A stretch of DNA of 47,541 bases. Origin: an uncultured Planctomycetota bacterium. GTDB taxonomy: Bacteria; Planctomycetota; Phycisphaerae; UBA1845; Fen-1342. Shown piece after piece: positions 17,166 to 25,529 of this stretch. The stretch is from positions 1 through 47,541 of the forward strand of contig CAADGM010000242.1 in NCBI GenBank assembly GCA_900696535.1. Direction: 5' to 3'. The position numbers and the translations under genes are program-made. Within the stretch, counting starts at the first letter, position 1, and each line of letters opens with the position of its first letter. The notes beneath the pieces were generated by a model, which was not told the DNA's origin, did not search any database, and was given only the letters and a program-made list of their open reading frames with translations.

Positions 17166-18539
17166 TCAGTCAGCCGCAGGTTGGCGCGCGGCGACGCCGA
17201 CGGGGCCACGCGGGCCGCACGCTCCGAGCACGATCAGCGGCACGATCCGGCCGGCGAACATCACCAGCAGCGTCCAAACCATGCCGTACAGGTAGGAATC
17301 GACGCCCTGGGCCATGCCTCTGGAGAGGTGCGGGCTGGTCAGCCGCGCGATCAGGCCGCTGGTGGCCGCGCCGCCGCCCGCAACCGCCGACGCGTCGAGC
17401 ACGGCCTCGCCCAGCCGAGCCGGCGTCTCGAAGCGGTCAGCCACGCGCGCCTCGATGACCAGCAGCCCAAGCGTCGCGATTAGCGCGAGCGCAAGAACTG
17501 CCACCACGACCCGGCGCGCGGCGCAAACGACCCGCTCCCGTGTGACTGGCGACACCGCAGCCCCCGCCGCTGCCGCCGCCAACGGGCTGGCCAGGCCTAG
17601 GGCAGCCAGGAGCACGAGCCACGACACGCCCCCACTCGCCGGCGAGAGCCCGCCCGCGATGATCGTCAGCGCGAGCACAAGACGCGTGCCCTCCCGCGGT
17701 TCGTCGCCGGGCTCCCGTGGCGCTGCCTGGCCGGCGTGCGCCAGCGCAAGAAGCTCCGCCCAGCGCCCGGCCATCGTAGCGCCCTCGGCACGCGCGGCGC
17801 GGATCGGGCCGGCCCCGTGTCCCCGCCAGCCACTCTCCACGCGCGGTTGCTCGAAGAGCTGCACGCAGCCTGCTAAGGCCAGGCAGGCCCCCACCATCGC
17901 TCCCACTGGCACGAGAGCGGCCATCACGGTCCGAGCTGACCACGCCGCCCATCGCCACGCGGTCAGCCGCAGGCACAGCGCGAGCCCGGTTGTGCCCACG
18001 ATGGCCAGCACCGCGATGAGCAACGAGTGCCCTGTCGCCGCCGGATCGCGAAGGCTGCTCGCCAATCCCGGCGACAGCCCGAAGAACGTCGCCAGAACGG
18101 CCCGGCCTGTCTCGGCCCGGTCCTCGCCGCCTGCCCACGCCACCAGCGGCGTGGCGGCGGCCGCGGCGACGACCAACGAGATCGGCAGCGCCAGGAGCTC
18201 CCTCCGATCGGCCGCACCCGGCTGCATGTCGAACAGCCGCGCCAGCACTCCGCGCAGCGCCACGATGTGCAGGACCGTGCCGGCGATCCCGAGGAGCGTG
18301 AGCACCCAGCGTCCGAGCGGCGTGTACTGCTCGCGGACGTCGCGGAGCGTGAGCCCGACGGTGCACGCCGCGCTGAGCGCGTCGAACCCCGCGTACCAGG
18401 CGGGCAGCTTGCCGTAGGCGGACCGATCGCGCTCCGAGAGCGAGACGCAGGCAGGGGTGAGCAGCGCCGCGCCGCCGATCGCCGCGAGGACCAGCAGCGC
18501 GAGCGGATACCACACGAGCGGCGAGCGCGTCGAGCGCAT
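17166..18539 (-). CDS. divergent TrkH-like integral membrane protein
   Basis: 457 aa with about ten membrane helices. It resembles the TrkH/KtrB potassium-transporter family in two places: WYAGFDALSAACTVGLTL (48-65), followed by YTPLGRWVLTLLGIAG, matches the first pore region and following helix. Near the C-terminus, LLVMFAGRIVPLIVL matches the family's last-helix motif (MFxGRxGPL). The other pore loops are weak, a long Ala/Glu/Arg-rich cytoplasmic stretch lies mid-protein, and the selectivity glycines are only partly conserved, so K+ transport is not assured. It starts nine bases after the MATE stop with no Shine-Dalgarno and is followed by neuA. It could be a transporter with another substrate. 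Confidence 0.5.
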   Translation of the reverse strand: MRSTRSPLVWYPLALLVLAAIGGAALLTPACVSLSERDRSAYGKLPAWYAGFDALSAACTVGLTLRDVREQYTPLGRWVLTLLGIAGTVLHIVALRGVLARLFDMQPGAADRRELLALPISLVVAAAAATPLVAWAGGEDRAETGRAVLATFFGLSPGLASSLRDPAATGHSLLIAVLAIVGTTGLALCLRLTAWRWAAWSARTVMAALVPVGAMVGACLALAGCVQLFEQPRVESGWRGHGAGPIRAARAEGATMAGRWAELLALAHAGQAAPREPGDEPREGTRLVLALTIIAGGLSPASGGVSWLVLLAALGLASPLAAAAAGAAVSPVTRERVVCAARRVVVAVLALALIATLGLLVIEARVADRFETPARLGEAVLDASAVAGGGAATSGLIARLTSPHLSRGMAQGVDSYLYGMVWTLLVMFAGRIVPLIVLGACGPRGPVGVAARQPAAD

Positions 18540-18548
18540 GGGGGCATC

Positions 18549-20087
18549 TTACGCGCCGGCTCGCTGATGTGCGTGCCCGGCCTCCGCGGGCTCGAGCCCC
18601 GTGAGCGGCGCCGCGGCGTCAATCTCGTCCGCGGGGGTCGACGCCGCCGCGCTGAAGACCTTCACGTGCTGCCAGACGCCCGAGCGGAAGCGCCACCAGA
18701 GCAGGAGGCCGAGCGCCGTGAGGTAGGCGACGGCCATCCACCACGGCCCGTGGATACCGAGCTGCGGTGCGAAAATGTGCAGGGCGTAGCTGCCGCCGAC
18801 GAAGAGAATCCAGCAGCACGCGGCGCTGAAAATGGCCGGCATGGTCGTGTCGCCCGCGCCGCGGAGCGAGAAGATGTACGTGATGCTCATGGCGTCGAAG
18901 ACCTGGTAGAGCGACACCCAGAGCATGATCCAGCCGCCGATTGAGAGGACCAGGTCGTCGGTGCTCATGACGCGCAGCAGCGGCTCGCGGGCCAGGAAGA
19001 GGAACAGGCCGGCCAGGCCCATGTAGAGCATGTTCAGCCACAGCGCCACGCGTGTGCGAAACACGGCCTCGTGCATGCGCTGGGCGCCGATGGCGAAGCC
19101 CACCTGGCTGCACAGGGCCATACCGATGCCCACCGCGGGCATGAACGCCACGTGCGTGTACTGCATGGCGGCGTTGGTTGCGGCCAGGGCGGCGGTGCCG
19201 TAGTGCGGGGCGATGAAATTCAGGAACACGACCCAGGCGCCGATCTCGAACACGCCCATCGCCGCGGTCGGCAGGCCGATGCGGAAGATGTCCACGATCT
19301 TCGCGACGCTCGGGCGCAGCGCGCGACGCGTGCGGTATCTCAGGTTGGCGTCCGCCGAGACGAACACCACGAAAAGCAGCAGCGCCCGGGCCCACCAGCC
19401 GACGACCGTGCCGAGCCCCGCGCCCCAGATGCCGAAGGCCGGAAACGTGACGCTGAAGGCCGGGATCGTTCCCAGCCCCGGAATCGTGAGCGCCGGCCAC
19501 CCGAGGGTCGGCCCGAAGATGAACAGCCAGTTCGCCAGCGCATTGACGACCAGCGACACCAGCGCCGCCACCAGCGTCACCATCGGCCGCTTGATTCCGT
19601 TGAAGAAGCCCTCCAGACCGGCGGCAATCACGGCCGGCAGCATCGCCCAGATCGTGATCACCGAGTAGTCGATCTGGGCCTGGAGGACCCCCGGCGTCTG
19701 CCCCCCGACCGTCCCGATCCACTGGATCAGGGCGGGCAGAAGCGCCGCGACAGGCGCGGCGACCACCCAGGACGCAAGGCCGAGATAGACCGTCTGCCAG
19801 GTGTACTCGGCGCCGCGGGCCGCCTGGCCCTGCCCGTCGGCCTGCGACGTGAAGGTCTGGACGCTTGTGGCCGTGCCCATCGCGCCCCACAGGAAGACCC
19901 AGATGAGGAACGCCGCCGGCGAGATGGCCGCCAGAGCCTCGGTCCCCAGGCGTGAGACCATGAGCACGTCGATGAAGCCCATCAGGATGCGGGAAGCCGA
20001 CACGGCGACGAGGGGAGCGGCGAGCCAGAGCAGCTCGCGCAAGGCGCGCGTGCCGGTCGGAAGCGTGTTATTGGGAATCGGTTGCAT
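18549..20087 (-). CDS. MATE-family efflux transporter
   Basis: 512 aa, about 12 membrane helices in two homologous MatE halves. Each half starts with the family pattern: ELLWLAAPLVAVSASRILMG in the first and IFRIGLPTAAMGVFEIGAWV in the second. Family members exchange Na+ or H+ for cationic drugs, or flip lipid-linked sugars in the wider MOP superfamily. With neuABC downstream, a role in glycan export is possible but unproven. The ATG at 20087 gives the usual N-terminus; the frame is open to 20225, but the extra residues are not family-like and would include the leader terminator. First gene of a likely five-gene minus-strand operon. C-terminal tail of 40 residues is Ala/Pro-rich. Confidence 0.88.
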   Translation of the reverse strand: MQPIPNNTLPTGTRALRELLWLAAPLVAVSASRILMGFIDVLMVSRLGTEALAAISPAAFLIWVFLWGAMGTATSVQTFTSQADGQGQAARGAEYTWQTVYLGLASWVVAAPVAALLPALIQWIGTVGGQTPGVLQAQIDYSVITIWAMLPAVIAAGLEGFFNGIKRPMVTLVAALVSLVVNALANWLFIFGPTLGWPALTIPGLGTIPAFSVTFPAFGIWGAGLGTVVGWWARALLLFVVFVSADANLRYRTRRALRPSVAKIVDIFRIGLPTAAMGVFEIGAWVVFLNFIAPHYGTAALAATNAAMQYTHVAFMPAVGIGMALCSQVGFAIGAQRMHEAVFRTRVALWLNMLYMGLAGLFLFLAREPLLRVMSTDDLVLSIGGWIMLWVSLYQVFDAMSITYIFSLRGAGDTTMPAIFSAACCWILFVGGSYALHIFAPQLGIHGPWWMAVAYLTALGLLLWWRFRSGVWQHVKVFSAAASTPADEIDAAAPLTGLEPAEAGHAHQRAGA

Positions 20088-20121
20088 GGAGAAACTCGAA
20101 CTTCCTGCCTTCGCAGCGGAC

Positions 20122-20151
20122 AAAAAAACCCCGGCACGCGCTCGTCCGGGG
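20122..20151 (-). terminator. intrinsic terminator inside the leader of the MATE operon
   Basis: On the minus strand, CCCCGG-ACG-AGCG-CGT-G-CCGGGG is followed by seven T (20128-20122). It lies 34 nt upstream of the MATE ATG, in the direction of that gene, while the next gene to the right is on the other strand. It can only act on transcripts that start within about 300 bp upstream, so it looks like an attenuator. Confidence 0.75.
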
Positions 20152-20348
20152 TCCGACACCACTGGCCTGGCCTGCGAAGCGCTAGGACACGGGCGGAGTC
20201 CCCGGCACGACCGGATCGAATGCAACCGTATTCTTCATTGTCGCACCCGGGGGTTCCTGGCCTCGCTCGACGTCCTGGCCCTTCGCAGCCGGTCTGCGAA
20301 AGCGCCCCACCAGCCCGGTAGGATGCCGAAAGTGCCGGATTTCGTCAA
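20152..20348 (-). promoter_or_regulatory. leader region with a possible antiterminator and short proline-rich leader ORF
   Basis: CCCCGGCAC occurs at 20200-20208 and again as the 3' terminator arm at 20129-20137, so two identical arms could compete for the single CCCCGG partner. An 18-codon reading frame, MKNTVAFDPVVPGTPPVS, runs from 20238 to 20182 across the upstream arm. A TTGACG hexamer at 20348-20343 could be a -35, with only a poor -10 seventeen bases on. No known riboswitch core was recognised. Confidence 0.35.
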
Positions 20349-20445
20349 GCGGCTACGTCGAACGCGACAACCGCCGGCCGCGTCCCCATAATGAACACCG
20401 GCCGCGGCGGGGCTGCGGCCGCTGCAAAGGCGGAAACGTCCAGTC

Positions 20446-22806
20446 GTGCATCACCTTCGGCGGGCATGTTGGGCACTGGCGGCGGCGCTTGGCATGCAGG
20501 CTGCCGCCGGCGCCCAGGTCGTCACCGGGCGGGTCGCGTCGGTGGGCTTCACGGCGCCATGCAGCGCCGGGGCGGTCATCCGAACGGGGCAATGGTTCCC
20601 GATCCGCGTGCAGCTCGGCGTGCAGGGCAGCGGGACCGCCACGCGAGATCTCAAGTTCGAGGGCATCGACCTCGACGGCGACCGCGTCAACTTCATCCGC
20701 CCGCAAATTACTGTATCGACGGAAGGCGGCAGCTCGACGCGCGAGGTTTGGTGCTACGGGCTGATCAACGAGCTTTCCGAGTACCCGCGGACCCTTGCGC
20801 TGGTCGATCCTACCGGGCAGACGCAGGAACGCCTGCCGCTTCCACCCGTCGATCGCCTCAGCAACGACGAGCTGCTGATCGTCGACCTGAGCGACCAGCC
20901 GCTGGTGTCACTCAATCGGCTCGTGACCCGCAACTGGTCGCCGGGCGAGCGCAACGACGCCGAGCGGAACTACTACCGCAGTATCGCGGTGTCGCGCATG
21001 ACCGCCGCCGAGCTGCCGGACCGCTGGATCGGGCTCGAGTCAGCCGACGTGATCGTCTGGGACCAACCGAGCGCGGCCGACCTAAAGCGGATCGTTCAGC
21101 TCGATGCGCTCATCGAGTGGGTTCGCGCCGGCGGGCAGCTCATCGTGGGCCTGGGCGCAAGCTGGGATGCGCTCCGCGCCAGCCCGCTCGCCCCCCTCCT
21201 GCCGCTGGACCCCACCAGCGGCACGACCGTCGAGCTTGCGGACCTGCCCGTGTTCCGGGAGCGACTGGGAAGCGACCGCCGTCCGAGCCGCCCTGTCATC
21301 GCTGCGCTGGGAACACTGACCCCCGACGCCGTGCGCACGCTGGGCGAATTCGGCGGTCCGCGCGGGTCGATCGACCTGGTCACCATGCGCCTGGTCGGGG
21401 CGGGGCGCGTCGTGGCTACGGCAGTCTCCCTGCGCGACCTGTCCGCCGCGGCCGGTCAGGAGGAAGCGCTCTTCGGCGAGTTGCTGGACCTGAACCGCTA
21501 CACGGACGGCTTCAAGCTGCGCCAGGGCGAGTTCATTCAGCGCGCCGCCGGCGACCGCTACATCTACGACGACCTCGTCAGCCCGATCAGCTTCGGAACG
21601 GCCACGGCCGCACGGGGCGCGCTGGCGCTGCTCTTCATCGCGGGCTACATCGTGACGGCGACGCTGGCGTCCTGGCTGTACCTGGTACGCCGCAAGCTCA
21701 CCGGGCTGAGCTGGACCGTCTTCACCGTCACCGCGGTTCTGGCCAGCGCGCTGAGCCTCGGCACGGTCGGCCTGACGCGGGGCTGCGCCTCGGGCGTGCA
21801 GAGCCTGGCCATCGTCGACCTCGTCTCCGGCGAGAGCGAGGCACACGGGTTCTCCGTCTTCGGATTCCGCAGCCCCACGCGCAGCCGCGACGACCTGTCG
21901 CTGCCCGGCAAGGGCAACTTCCTCCGCCCCCTGTCGCGCAGCCCGCGCGGCCGGAGCTTCTATGTCACGCCGGACCGCTACGCCGCCCGGCCGCTCGACG
22001 CCGTGCTGAGCGACGTGCTCGTCCGCGCCACGCTCAAGCAGGTCGAGGGTCACTGGCGCGGCGAGCTGGACGGCACGATCCGCGGCCAGATTCTCGTCGA
22101 CCGCCGCACGGGTGAGATCACGCCCGACAGCTTCCTGGTCAACGACACCGACGTGCCGCTGGCCGACGGCTTCCTGCTGTTCTCTGATCCACGGCAGGAA
22201 GACAACGGCGTGCCGCGGCCCGCGGGGCGCACCCAGCTCTACGACGAGCCGAACCTGCCGCCCGTACCCCCATCGATGAACGTGCTGGCCGTGCAGATCG
22301 GTGAGGTCCCGGCGCGCGGGCGCGTGACACGACTGGGGAGCGCGCTGTACACGCGTGTCGCGCGCGACCGGGCGAACTGGGCAGCCGGAGGCAATCCACA
22401 GCGGGACCTGATGCCCGATCTGCTCACGCTCTACGACGTGCAGAACATCTGGCGCGGCAACGTGCTGCTCGTGGCTCAGCCGCCGCGGGGTGCGGCTGCC
22501 GTGCTGCTCGGATCGACGCGGAACTACCACCTGCACGGCCGAGGCGCGCGCTACGAGAGCACAATCGACCCGCCCCTCTCGACCGAGGGCGTGTTCAACC
22601 TCGAGATCTCGCACTGGCTGGTTTCCGGGCGGGCGGCGAATGGACGACAGGCCGGCTTCGGCATTCTGATCGCCTGGAGTGCCGCGCCCGGGCCGGCACG
22701 GCTGCACCTGAACGGCCAGCCGCAGGCGGCTTACGCCGGCATGACCGTGTACCGCGTGCGCGTCCCGATCGAGTACGTAGGCAGCCCGCCGGGCCGCGGG
22801 CCGTAG
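20446..22806 (+). CDS. secreted/membrane protein of unknown function with two membrane helices, upstream of an ABC ATPase
   Basis: 786 aa. Signal peptide at 1-23 (LRRACWALAAALGMQAAAGA), a large N-terminal extracytoplasmic region (24-380) with an alpha/beta Rossmann-like stretch, DALIEWVRAGGQLIVGLG, two adjacent membrane helices at about 390-440, and a second extracytoplasmic region to the end. The ALIEWVRAGGQLIV pattern is common in DUF4350/GldG-like auxiliary proteins of ABC-2 transporters and glutamine-amidotransferase-like folds. I do not recognise the family with certainty. GTG start at 20446; a weak GGCGGA precedes it. Followed after 87 nt by an ABC ATPase. Confidence 0.7.
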   Translation: MHHLRRACWALAAALGMQAAAGAQVVTGRVASVGFTAPCSAGAVIRTGQWFPIRVQLGVQGSGTATRDLKFEGIDLDGDRVNFIRPQITVSTEGGSSTREVWCYGLINELSEYPRTLALVDPTGQTQERLPLPPVDRLSNDELLIVDLSDQPLVSLNRLVTRNWSPGERNDAERNYYRSIAVSRMTAAELPDRWIGLESADVIVWDQPSAADLKRIVQLDALIEWVRAGGQLIVGLGASWDALRASPLAPLLPLDPTSGTTVELADLPVFRERLGSDRRPSRPVIAALGTLTPDAVRTLGEFGGPRGSIDLVTMRLVGAGRVVATAVSLRDLSAAAGQEEALFGELLDLNRYTDGFKLRQGEFIQRAAGDRYIYDDLVSPISFGTATAARGALALLFIAGYIVTATLASWLYLVRRKLTGLSWTVFTVTAVLASALSLGTVGLTRGCASGVQSLAIVDLVSGESEAHGFSVFGFRSPTRSRDDLSLPGKGNFLRPLSRSPRGRSFYVTPDRYAARPLDAVLSDVLVRATLKQVEGHWRGELDGTIRGQILVDRRTGEITPDSFLVNDTDVPLADGFLLFSDPRQEDNGVPRPAGRTQLYDEPNLPPVPPSMNVLAVQIGEVPARGRVTRLGSALYTRVARDRANWAAGGNPQRDLMPDLLTLYDVQNIWRGNVLLVAQPPRGAAAVLLGSTRNYHLHGRGARYESTIDPPLSTEGVFNLEISHWLVSGRAANGRQAGFGILIAWSAAPGPARLHLNGQPQAAYAGMTVYRVRVPIEYVGSPPGRGP

Positions 22807-22893
22807 CGACGCGCCGGGAAGTGGCGCTTGCGACGGGCGGCAGTCCGGTGATACTCGCCGAGTGCAGCACATGGGATGGGAGATGGTGAAGAC

Positions 22894-23823
22894 GTGATCG
22901 TTCAGACGATCAACCTGACGAAGAAGTATGGCAAGCTGGTCGCACTCGACCACCTCCAGCTCAACATCGAGGAGGGCGAGTGCTTCGGCTACATCGGGCC
23001 GAACGGGGCCGGCAAGACCACCACGATCCGCATCCTGGCCACACTGCTCCAGCCGACCTTCGGCGAGGCCCGCGTGTGCGGTCACGTGGTGGGCTACCAG
23101 TCGCGGCTGATCCGCCCACTGATCGGCTACGTGCCCGACTTTTTCGGGGCCTACGAGGACATGACCGCGCAGGAGTACCTGGAGTTCTTCGCGGCGGCCT
23201 ACGACATCCACGGGCAGAAGCGCCAGCGGATCGTGGGCGACGTGCTCGAACTGACCGACCTGACCTACAAGCGGGACGCGCTGGTGGACACGCTCTCGCG
23301 CGGCATGCAGCAGCGGCTCAGCATCGCCCGCGTGCTGCTGCACGACCCGAAGCTGCTGCTCCTCGACGAGCCCGCCAGCGGGCTCGACCCGCGGGCCCGC
23401 ATCGAGATTCGCGAGTTGCTCAAGGAACTGCACCGGATGGGCAAGACCATCCTGATCAGCTCGCACATCCTGCCCGAGCTGGCCGACCTGTGCACCAGCA
23501 TCGGCATCCTCGAGCGCGGCAAGATGGTCTTCCACGGCCCGGTCCGCGAGGCCCTGCGCCGCGCCCGCACCGGCACCGTCGTCCACGTCATCACGCCCGA
23601 CGACACCGAGAAGGCCCGCGCGGCGCTGGCCGGCCTCGACAACGTCGAGAGCGCGACCCTCCGCGACGGCATGATCGTTCTGAACCTGGCGGAAGAGACC
23701 AACGACTTCTCCTTCATTGTCGAGCGGCTCCTCGCCGAGCGGATCCGCATCAGCGAGATCAAGCGCGAGGAGGTCAACCTCGAAACCGCCTTCATGCGCC
23801 TGACCAAGGGCATGGTGCAGTAA
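22894..23823 (+). CDS. ABC transporter ATP-binding protein (ABC-2 / drug-export type)
   Basis: 309 aa. Nucleotide-binding subunit with Walker A GPNGAGKTTT (35-44), signature LSRGMQQR (134-141, Arg in place of the usual second Gly), Walker B LLLLDEP (154-160), the D-loop SGLDP and H-loop SSHIL. About 90 residues after the core match the C-terminal extension of ABC-2 exporters. I chose GTG 22894 because GGGAG precedes it by 11 bases and VIVQTINLTKKYG is the natural family start; an ATG at 22876 would add six residues. No permease gene adjoins it; the upstream membrane protein may be a partner. The amidohydrolase follows after 14 nt. Confidence 0.92.
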   Translation: MIVQTINLTKKYGKLVALDHLQLNIEEGECFGYIGPNGAGKTTTIRILATLLQPTFGEARVCGHVVGYQSRLIRPLIGYVPDFFGAYEDMTAQEYLEFFAAAYDIHGQKRQRIVGDVLELTDLTYKRDALVDTLSRGMQQRLSIARVLLHDPKLLLLDEPASGLDPRARIEIRELLKELHRMGKTILISSHILPELADLCTSIGILERGKMVFHGPVREALRRARTGTVVHVITPDDTEKARAALAGLDNVESATLRDGMIVLNLAEETNDFSFIVERLLAERIRISEIKREEVNLETAFMRLTKGMVQ

Positions 23824-23837
23824 GCGGAGCACACGCC

Positions 23838-25475
23838 ATGACAACGCCCGACACGCTCATCCGCGGCGGCACGATCTACGATGGAGTCGGCGGCGAGCCG
23901 TTCGTCGGCGACGTGCTCATCCGGGGCAACACGATCGCCAGCATCACGGCCGGCTCGTTGCCCGCGTCCGCCATCCGGGACGCACACATCATCGACGCCG
24001 ACGGGCTGGCCGTGGCCCCGGGTTTCATCAATGTCCTGTCGTGGGCCGGCGAGGCCCTGCTGGTCGACGGCCGCTCGCAGAGCGACATCCGGCAGGGCGT
24101 TACGCTCGAAGTGCTCGGCGAAGGCTGGTCCATGGGCCCGTGGAACGAGGCCCAGAAGCGCGAGTGCCTCGAGCAGCAGGGCGACCTCCGCTACGACGTC
24201 GCCTGGACCACGCTGGGTGAGTACCTCGAGCACCTCGTCCGCCGCGGCGTGTCCTGCAACGTGGCCTCGTTCGTCGGGGCCACGACGGTGCGCATCCACG
24301 AGCTGGGCTACGCCGACCGCCGCCCCACGCCCGAGGAGCTCGAGCGCATGCGCGGCCTCGTGCGGCAGGCGATGCACGAAGGGGCCCTGGGGCTCGCATC
24401 GGCGCTGATCTACGTGCCGGCGACGTTCGCCGACACCGACGAGCTGGTCGCCCTGGCATCCGTCGCGGCGGAGTGCGGCGGCCTCTACATCTCGCACATT
24501 CGCAACGAGAGCGACCGCCTGCTCGAGGCGCTCAACGAGTTCTGCGAGATCATGCGGCGGGCCCGGTGCCGTGGCGAGGTGTACCACATCAAGGCTTCCG
24601 GGCGAGCGAACTGGGGCAAGTTCGATGCGTTGCTCGGCCGCATCGCCGAGCTGCGCGCGCAGGGCGAACCGATCTCGGCCGACATGTACACGTATCACGC
24701 CAGCTCGACCGGGCTGGATTCGATCATGCCGCCCTGGGTGCAGGAGGGCGGGCTAAAGGCGTGGATCGCCCGTCTGCGCGACGAGCACGTGCGCGCCCGC
24801 GTCAAGGCCGAGATGAACGCCCCCGGCGGCGACTGGGATAACGGCTGGCGCTGCGCCGGCGGCGCCGAGAACATCCTGCTGGTCAGCTTTCGCACGCCCC
24901 GGCTCAAGCCGCTGGCCGGGCGCACGCTGGCGGACGTGGCCGCCGAGCGCGGCTTGCCGCCGGAGGACGTCGCCATCCAGCTCGTCATCGAGGACGAGAG
25001 CAACGTCGGGGCGGCGTTCTTCTCGATGAGCGAGGACAACGTCCGCAAGGCCGTCCGCACGCCGTGGGTCAGCTTCTGCTCGGACGCACAGTCGGTGTCG
25101 GCCGAGGGCGTGTTCCTCCAGCGCAATCCGCACCCGCGAACATACGGCGCGTTCGCGCGGCTGCTGGGGCGCTACGTGCGAGACGAGCAGTTGATCCCCC
25201 TGCGCGAGGCGATCCGCCGACTAACGTCCCTGCCGGCGGAGAATTTCCGGCTGGCCGGACGTGGGCGGCTCGCAGTGGGCTACGCGGCCGACGTGGCGGT
25301 CTTCGACCCGCGGACCATCGCCGACCGGGCGACGTTCAAGGAGCCGCACCAGTACGCCGTCGGCATGCGGCACGTGCTGGTCAACGGCGTCGCCGTACTG
25401 CGCGATGGCGAGCACACCGGTGCCAAGCCGGGCCGGGTCGTCCGCGGGCCGGCGTGGCAACCCGCGAGCGGCTGA
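23838..25475 (+). CDS. N-acyl-D-amino-acid deacylase-like amidohydrolase lacking several metal ligands
   Basis: 545 aa, TIM-barrel amidohydrolase of the D-aminoacylase family. Family features: an N-terminal IRGGTIYDG, PGFI at 61-64, YISHIRNE with His220, YHIKASG with His250, FCSDAQS with Asp416, and a C-terminal GYAADVAVFDP. The usual HxH after PGFI is NVLSW (65-69) and the metal-bridging Cys region is GEGW (94-97), so three expected ligands are absent while His220 and His250 remain. This looks like a distinct subfamily rather than decay, because the whole N-terminal segment is neat and uninterrupted. GGAG nine bases upstream sets the ATG. Substrate unknown. Confidence 0.82.
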   Translation: MTTPDTLIRGGTIYDGVGGEPFVGDVLIRGNTIASITAGSLPASAIRDAHIIDADGLAVAPGFINVLSWAGEALLVDGRSQSDIRQGVTLEVLGEGWSMGPWNEAQKRECLEQQGDLRYDVAWTTLGEYLEHLVRRGVSCNVASFVGATTVRIHELGYADRRPTPEELERMRGLVRQAMHEGALGLASALIYVPATFADTDELVALASVAAECGGLYISHIRNESDRLLEALNEFCEIMRRARCRGEVYHIKASGRANWGKFDALLGRIAELRAQGEPISADMYTYHASSTGLDSIMPPWVQEGGLKAWIARLRDEHVRARVKAEMNAPGGDWDNGWRCAGGAENILLVSFRTPRLKPLAGRTLADVAAERGLPPEDVAIQLVIEDESNVGAAFFSMSEDNVRKAVRTPWVSFCSDAQSVSAEGVFLQRNPHPRTYGAFARLLGRYVRDEQLIPLREAIRRLTSLPAENFRLAGRGRLAVGYAADVAVFDPRTIADRATFKEPHQYAVGMRHVLVNGVAVLRDGEHTGAKPGRVVRGPAWQPASG

Positions 25476-25529
25476 GGGCGTCGTTCCGCCGCCGCGGCCG
25501 TGGCCAGTCCGGCGCCGCCGCGAGCCCCC

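Noticed and set aside
20161-20240. Guanidine-I or cobalamin riboswitch upstream of the MATE gene
   Set aside because: I compared the leader with the conserved cores of these classes and found no convincing match; kept as an unassigned attenuator.
21082-23844. A 920-codon open frame on the minus strand
   Set aside because: It is antisense to the membrane protein and ABC ATPase, has Asp/Arg/Val/His-rich low-complexity translation and no motif; a shadow of strongly biased third positions.
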